From Loripinus fragilis (taxonomy: Eukaryota > Mollusca > Bivalvia > Lucinida > Lucinidae), in assembly GCA_964019695.1 (NCBI GenBank), contig OZ026522.1, forward strand, positions 63,883,811 through 63,947,810: 64,000 nt of DNA, written 5' to 3'. The translations under genes and the position numbers were made by a program. Shown here one piece after another: positions 26,001 through 35,000 of this stretch (position 1 is its first letter; the number at the start of each line of letters is the position of its first letter). A model generated the notes under the pieces. The model did not search any database and had not been told where the DNA came from. It saw only the letters and a program-made list of their open reading frames with translations.

Positions 26001-29000
26001 CTTTTATCATCTGCTGATTACCTTTTCAAACAGTTTGAAACCAGATCAGGACTGACAGGATGACGAATCTGATCTGGACCCAAATCATTTGATACTCTGA
26101 TAGTGTTTCTGAAAGATTTTTTTTTTTTGAAAAAGTTAATAAGGCATGATTATGTCCCAGTATGCAAAGAGTCACACACTTCCCTGCCTTATCACAAACC
26201 TTATCAGATTAGGTCTGGGCCGGGCCCTTTAGTGCAATGGGTAGCAAGTCTGATTGCTGATCCTGGGGTCCTGAGTTTGAACCACAGCCTCGCCCTATAC
26301 TTTCCTGGAGATTTATCATGAAATATTTTCTAATGTCATTCTTCTCCTTCCGCTGATTAAAGAAGGGCTGTTGTCAGATATCTACAAGAGAAAGAATGTG
26401 CACTTAGTACTGGTTAACCACTTAGTCTAAACTTGCTGTCAGAGGTTAAAAGTATGGTAAGGTAAACTGACTGTCTCGACATGACCATAGCTGTTCGACT
26501 GGCATGTTAAACCACAACCAACCAAACAAACCTCAACACTGACTACCCAAGGGGAGGAATATCTGACAGCCAGGGTTAATGTTAGGGCTGTAAATAGTTA
26601 ACACTTGTTGTCTCCTCCTCTTGTCTGCTTATGTTTTTAGGTAGCCTATATTGCAAACTATATGGACCCAGGTCAGACTGCTCCTTTGAGTCAGTGTTCT
26701 TTTTGTTTGCTTCCATGAAAAAATCTGGTCTTGAAGTGCATTTGAATATATGCAGCAGACATAAATTGACAGACAACATTTTCAGGATTAAAAATAGTGG
26801 AAGACCTCCTCGCGTGAAAACCTGTCTTTGGGGTTTCCATCAAAGCGAGTTTCAAACCGGTCTCCTCAGCTACAGAGGCTAGCTAGAAAATTGAAATTTT
26901 ACATGTAGCAAGTTTAAATAGGGTCCTTTCCGAAAAGCAAATAACAAAGGCACTGATCAGACTATGCGGATCGCAGGCTGGTCTGCGCCTGTGTTGTTCG
27001 CAAACCCCGGAAGACAGGTTTTCTCGAGTTGAGGCCTACTTCATAACAACTTTCTTCCATTCATTTCAGATTCCGTCGGTAGATGTAGATTTACGAAGCC
27101 CCTGTGATATGTCATACATTTTCAGTGGAGCATACGCACCTCTGTCTTGCAAACTTGTTGATCAGGTAAAAATTTATGGGGAATAATCAAAGTCCAGGGC
27201 TGTGGAAATACCATGCCCAACTTGTCCGACATGGTCCCATATCATTCAGAACAAGTTAGAAATTTCTATTTACTTGTCCTGGGACAAGTATAAATAAAGT
27301 TAATTCAATTTTCTACTTCGAATTGGATTAATTATTTTAATCTTGTATGTTGTTTGGAAAACACTGTGGATCCTGACCAGCTAGCCAGCTGATCCGGATC
27401 TACAATGTTTTCAATTGAGTTTATACCTGGCTTCATACTGTTTTCAAAACGTTTACATTTGAGCCAGGACATTAGATTTCCAACAATATGGCATTTGTGA
27501 CCAGCAAGGCTCAGACCAGCCTGCACATATGCGCAGTCTGATCATAGCCTTTGCTAGTTGCTTGAATATTCTATGATTATTAAGCTACTGACTGAACAAT
27601 CATTTGGAGTTTCTAAGCCTAAAAGGAGGCTGCACAGGCTGGTCTGAGTCTACACTTGTCAAAATGCAACATTGTTGTCCCTGGGCTATTATAAAATTTT
27701 GCTATTTCCACACCCATGAAGCCCTATTCAACCCTATTCCTTCATGACAAATATAGTCTGCTTTGTAAACTACTGATGTTCTTCAGTTATCTATACTTAA
27801 AACAAAATGGGCATCTATCAGATTGCCCCCCTTATAGAAAGTTGTAAAGAAGCAGAGACAATTTTTGCAGACAAAAATATCTGCTGTATTAGGGATAAGA
27901 GGGATCTTATTACTCCAAAGAAACAATATGTTGAAAAGGTTGTGGGTTCTCACTAGAAGTGTCACAATACATGTACAATGATCACCACAACAAATGTTTC
28001 CTTTGATAGAAAATAGAAATAGGAAATGAGTTTATAGGGTCTTGATAGTCAGGGGCGTGCCTGAGGGCAAAATCAAAGTACGCAGGGGGTGGGTATGGGA
28101 GGGGGTGTTCCCCTCCCATACGTTAGGAAAAAAAATCAAAATATGAACTAAATGGTGGCTTCTCCTGCATTTTCTGAACCTAAACGCCGACTTAAAGCTG
28201 CATAGTCTGTAACTAATGTTTCTATTTTTCAAGAACACAGTAAAATAACTAAAATTCTGGTAAACATTTTACCAATGTCGTAAATCTTAACAAATTATCA
28301 GTATCAAAACAACAGCATATATGTTAAAATCAACTGTCTATAATTATTGGAGGGACGCAAATAATTACCAACAAGAGAAAAACACACCTGTTTTATAAGG
28401 TAATTCACTTTTCCGTGCAGTTTTCAGCTATAGTGAACAGATTTATTGTGGAAACATAACTTAATTCTACTTTTACAAATGATTTAAAAAGAAAATAAAA
28501 AATTTCGAAAAATATCAAAAGTAACAGACTATGCAGCTTTAATTGTTTCCAAAACAAAAGTGAAAAACAGTCAAAATCCTATTGCTTTGGTACAGGATTA
28601 TTATAAAATCGGTAAATTTGTAATGTAAAGACCTAACCCGGGTGAGGCATGTTTTTATTGCATTTTTCGCGATTTAAGACATTTTTATTTTTGGACATTC
28701 AAAAATTAAAGTACGCAGCTGCGTACTTTGCGTATACGCAGGCACGCCCCTGATAGTGACAAAAATGGAGAAATAGAAATAGGAAATGAGTTTATAGGGT
28801 CTTGATAGTGACAAAAATGGAGGAGGAGGTAATTGAAATGATCTATAACAGATAATACAAATTACTTTTGTAAATTGATATTATTGTGAAACTTTTTTGG
28901 CCCAATTTTTTTGTGGCCATTTTCTGTGGTCCTTTACTTTACTATTTCTCTACTTTAACCCTTTACCTCATAGAGACGCCTTTTAACACTTTTGCAAACA

Positions 29001-32000
29001 GAGCAGAGCAAGATCAGGCAGCTCTTGTAAGAACTGCCTGATCAGGGTCTACTCTGATTATGGAAATATGATATATCTTATCATACACAAGTGGACCTTA
29101 CAAGTTATTTCTTGGTTCTATCTACCAACATGAAAAGTTATTTATATAATTATTCATAGTGGCTGGAGCTTAGCATGAACTTTCATAAATGAAAGGGTCA
29201 AGCACATCAGCTGGTACTTTGACCTGTGACCAGTTGATTATCATCATACAGCTATGACACTGAAGAGTCTATGTGGATGGGCAGGATTGTCTACGTCTTA
29301 GCTTGTCACCTGTAGATAGGTTCACATTTATGTGGGTAGGCTTATATGATTTAACTGGAATAAAGCAATCCAAAATTTGCGTCCAAATTAATGACACGTC
29401 AAATATTGGTGAATCTTTAAGGAACAAAATGAGCTTGATATTTAACACTTTATATTCTGGAAACTCCTAAATGGGCACTGTTTGCTAAGATAGAAACAAA
29501 CTTTTGGGATAGAGACATCATTATTTGGAAATCCTTACCTGTGACCCCTTAATATATGCAATGAACCATTACAAGTGTAATGTATCATATCAGATGGAAG
29601 ACACCACCAGCAACCAAAGGGTTATCTCTTTGCTACAGCCTACTGGTGATGTCTGCTGATAACCTTTGCAAACAGTTCGGACCCAGATCAGGCCTTACAG
29701 AATGTCAGAAAGGAGTTGATGTGAACTGTTTGCCTATAGACACATTAAAAGATATCAAGCCATATTTCCCCTTAAATATTTGTTGTCTGCTGCAGTTATG
29801 ATTGGAGCTTCAGTGTTGATTGCAAAATTTCTTGCAGTGTTTGCAGAAGGAAGGATTTCAGGGACTGGAAGAAATCACAAAGAATCTGCCAGGTGGTGTA
29901 TTTGCAGATGTCAAGTTAAGAACACCTGGAAAAGGTAAATATGTCATAGTTTTTATAGAGAGGTTTAATAGTAATTGTAGTGACTCAAAGTTTTTATAGT
30001 TGCTTGATAATCATGACATGTGATTGTTTCATAATTGATTACTGCATTTGATGTGCCTGGCTGAGTAGTACAGTTGGATACAAATCCATAGGTTTAGATA
30101 AACAATATTTTTAGCATAAAATTGTAAATATTTTCTTTCCCAGCAGTTTTAACATATGCTTTGGTTGAGTAAGAAAAAGAAATAAAAACATTGGTTCACT
30201 ATCTTTAAAGGCCTGAATGAAATCAGATTAAAGATTACAGCTCTCAGTGTAGGTTCAATCCTATGGTCCTGCAGCATTCTTTGTTAAGGGATTTATTGTC
30301 TTTCCACCATTGATTTCAAGGTTGCAGTGAATTTTGATTTGCAGTGAGTACTGGTTAAGCAATCGAGGCAAGATAAAGCTAGGTCAATAGTTTCTCAACA
30401 TGACAATATAAATAGTTATTGGCTGGTATGTTAAATACCAGAGCTTACATTTATAAACATATTTTAAATAATCATAAGATGTGTAAGGGAGTGCAGTGGC
30501 TCATTGGTAGATAGCTTGACTCGAGACCGAGGGGTTGTGGTTCAAGCCATACCAGCATCACTGCATTGTGTCCTTGAGCAAGATGCATTAATCCTTGCTT
30601 AGTACTCATTCAACCCAGGAAGACCCATCCCAACATAACTGAAAAAATGTTGACTGGGACTCAAAGAGTCAAATCAAACAAACAAAACAACATATGTAAC
30701 TATTTCACCCTTAGTGGTGACTTCTATTGTCTTCTTCGCAAGCAATTTGGATCCAGACTAGTCCCGTGAATACAGATCATGCCTGGCATTTTATGGCCTG
30801 CTCTGAATTCAAACTGTCTGACACTCTGCTTGTATTCCTAAAAGTTAATTTATGAAAAATAATACACAGTAGATTCGAAAAGGGCTGCGTTAAAGATGCT
30901 TGCCTGAACTAGGTATACATACACATTATCATAATAGTAACTTGATCTGGTGTACTGTATCACTTCAAGTGGATGAGGTCATACCACCGGATCACCCAAG
31001 ACACGTAGCCTCCAGGGTGATCCAATGGTATGGCCTCATCCACGAGACGTGATACTGATGCCAGATCAAGTTACTATTATGATAATATGTTTATTATATG
31101 CCTTTTTATGACATTCTTTCTGATTTTAAAACGCTGTTTTTGTCTTTAATCCCGAAAAATTGTTGGAACGTTTACCATAATGTTAAGTTTCTTGACGTCA
31201 CAGCAACATGTTTTCCGTCTCTGGTTCCATGCTTGCAATTGACTTTACATAACGTCACTGCAAAAGCAGGTAACCGAAGTTAGCCTAGTTTTAAAGGATA
31301 GTGATATGGATTCAGAAAACCTCAGTTCGTTGATCCGGCTTTCTGTATCAGATGGCCAGGAAACAGACTGTTCTAAAGCCATATCAGTTATAGGTATATA
31401 ATAATAAGTCCTAAGGTCTTAATATTAGCTTACTCTTGTGACCACAAGGCCAAGGAAACGCTGACTAAGAATACTTAAAATGGTCTTAAATGTTGTGAGT
31501 CAATCAGATAAATCATGGAATCCCTTATTTTGAGTTCTTCCTTGCAACATTCCATTATCTCCTGAAAAGTAGCTGGAGCATTACATAAGCAAAAAGGCAT
31601 CAAATTGAGAACATAAGAGCCTTATGTACCCATTTGAAAAGCAGTCTCAGGCTTCTTAACTTTTTCTACCTGTCAGTAGCCACAACTTAGATCAAAAGCA
31701 AGTGAGAACTTAAATGGTCTGAAATGTTGTGGTAGAACATCAACCAGATAAACCAGGCAATCCTTCAATGTAACATTTCATTATCTTCCAAAATGTAGCT
31801 GGAGCATTACATAAGCCAAAAGGCATTAAATTGAGATCATTAGAGCCTATAGTACCTTCTGAAAAAGCTCAGACTTCTCTATTTCTACCAATAATAGCCA
31901 CAAGTCAACTTAGACAAAAAGCAAGTGAGCGTGACCAGGAAATCAAGGTTTCTTAATTATACAGATCTGGGAGGAGTGGAGTGCATCAGTGGTAGAGTGC

Positions 32001-35000
32001 TCAACTCAAGACGGAGGGGTTGTGGGTGAGATCCTCACAGGAGGCACTGCTTTTTAACGTTGAGCAAGACACTTTATCCTCTGCTTAGTACAACCAATCA
32101 AGCAGCTGGTGTCGTTGATATTACATCTGGGAGTGAAAAAACAGCATGCAATAAAATTGATAAACCACTAGTGGTTTATAGATTTTCGGGAAATGGCGTG
32201 ACATCCATAACAAGGTTGCGTACATAATGACAAGATAATATTGTTTTACGGCAGAAATGAGATTTTAAAAGTCTTAATGTCATATGCTAAATAGAATCTA
32301 ACATTCCTGCTCTTGTATTATTGAATTTATTAAACTTGTTGTGAAAAAGAGATAAAATGCTCGGCAAGCCTTGCATTTTATCACTTCCCAACTCGTTTTT
32401 AATAAATTCAATAAAACATGAGCACTCATGTAAGATCTCTATTTACACCACAATGGAAACAAACAGCATAAAGAACACAATAACACCACAAACATCATCT
32501 TTAAGTGCTAATTGCACCAGTTGGTTTGGCTGGAAATCAGAACTCATGAATAATTTAACCAGCCCATAAACACCCTTTAGGCTCCTATAAGCATGGGCTT
32601 ATTAGTTGAAAATTTCTATTCTATTGTTCTATTTCAGTTATGCTAGATATCATTTGGGTTATCTATTGTTTTTTCCAGGTACCAAATCATCAAATGCTCC
32701 TGGAAGGGCAGCCAAGGTGGTGCTAGTATATTTCCTTGGTGGATGCTCCTACTCAGAGATATCAGCACTGAGATTCCTAGGCAAGCAAACAGGTAAATGT
32801 GATATGCATTATCTTAACTCTTAAGTATAGATTTCTTCATCTCACACAAGTTTTTTTTTATCACATATGGAATTTACATTTAGATATGGAATTCAAAAAT
32901 AACAATGTCATGAGTAAATTTTGGAAGAAAAGACCGATGACAATTTTACATGTCAATGTTGCCATGATTTCATTCTCATGCACTTGTGAATTTAATCAGA
33001 TTTATTGTGGTTTTAGAAGCTGTGCTGGGTTTGTTAATTGACACTTAGCCCAAGATCACAATAATCTGAATATTACAGCGAACAGTTTGGCTTGCAAACT
33101 GATACCTATGATTTTCTCACATTAAATTTCCTATTTTAACTAGAAATCTGAGAAACAGATGTGTCACCTGGCAAAACCTAAGTCAAAAAAGGAGCATAAC
33201 TCAGTCAAAATTTTGTCAATGATCTCCAAAGCTTGACCAGGCATTTAACAATACTTAACTTTCTGTAAACTGCACCCGCGCTTTAATTGTCAAGTGTGAC
33301 GGACAGCGTGTACAACCTAGATGAAACTTTCAATGAGATTGATGCATCACTTCAAAATTTTTTCATCACGAACCAAAAGTAAGACAAAACCTAATGCAAA
33401 AAGGGTCATAACTCAGTCAAAGTTTGTTGATTATTTCAAAATTAGAATGACCTGTATTTAAGAATGCTTCACCTTTCTGTAAACTTAGAATGAAATTGAT
33501 GCATCCCTTCAAAAGTTATTGATTGGAAACCAAAAACGAGGCAAAACCTAAGACAAAAACTTAAAGGGCCATAACTCAGTCAAAATTTTGGTGATCATCT
33601 CCAAATTGAATTTAACAATGGTTTACCCTTCTATAAACTTTAAATGAAATTGATGCATCCCTTCAAAAGTGATTTATCTGAAGCCAAAAGTGTGGTGCCG
33701 TGGATGATGTGAAAAACAGAGAGAGAGAGATGATCCCTAGGCTATATGTCTGTCATGCTTCGTAGGTGATACAGAAACAAGCTCTTTCCAAAATAAGAGA
33801 ATATGTAAAATTTTGGAAAACAACAGACTTTGTTGAATATAGTTTTTTATTTCATTTTTGTTTTCCACAAAACGATAGGAAATGCAATATCATCATAATC
33901 AGATTTTTGATTAAAATGCAGGTACAGGGTCATCATTCACATCACTGGGCCCCTTTCCAGGTAGCCGGCTAGCTGCACACATAGCAGATTTCACACCAGA
34001 TCTCTTGGGTCTCCGTGGCCCCGACTTTCCATCAACCTGTATATCACAATCATAAATATATCTATGGCGTTAACCCTTTACTCCATAATAACACCTTTTG
34101 ACGCCTTTGAAATATCATATATTATGGAAAATGGAGCTTTACTCAAATTCTTCATGACTGTTCAATGTTGTCTAAAATTAGAAAATGATGTCATGATCTA
34201 AAAATAGCCTATGGAGTAAGGGGTTAAGAGAAGGAGGTGCAAGAGAAGATTTCAGCTTTTAAATGGGTTGTCTGAGATTTGCCACCTGGCCCTGAGGTTA
34301 AAAAACTTTTTTATGCTCAACTCAACTAAGCATGAGAAATCAACTGCTCATAAAACTAAAATGTTGAAAAATAAAGATATTTCTTGCTTTAAAACTCTCA
34401 GATGGTGTATTTATTAGACTGGTAAATGCTAAAGTACCAACAATTGTTTGCATTTTATAACTTATGAGCAAGATAGATTCCATGCTCAGTTGATTTGAGC
34501 ATGAAAAAGGTTATAACCTCAGGACCAGGTTATACAGACATATATTTACATTTTCAAAGCAAGCCTTTAATGAATCTTTAGAATTTTGCGACGGTGACTT
34601 GCCCGTGCAATTTGCTTCGAACATCGAATTCCTTCACCACATGTGACACTGGTGTTGTGATTGACAGCGAGCCACAAGTGAATTGCACGTGCAAAACAAG
34701 CTTCTTGTTTGCTCCATTGGCTGTCCGTGTTCACACTGGCTGTTCCGCTTTTCCGTTTTTTTTAATGTCCATTCTCCTCCCTTCCTCTGATTCAAGAAGG
34801 GTAGTTGTCTGTTACAAGCAAAAGTATGTGCACGAAGTACTGGTTAACTGCTTAGTCAAGCTTGCCCAGGAAAAAAGTGTGATTTGGTGAACTGACTGTC
34901 CCGCCATGACCATATAATAGCTGTTGACTTGGATATAAAGCAACAAACAAACAAAATCAACCTTAACTTAACTTAGGACTGAAGTTACAGTGGATGAGAA

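Noticed and set aside
34594..34890. 98-codon plus-strand ORF
   Set aside because: Its second half is SINE-2 body and the first half has no recognisable domain.
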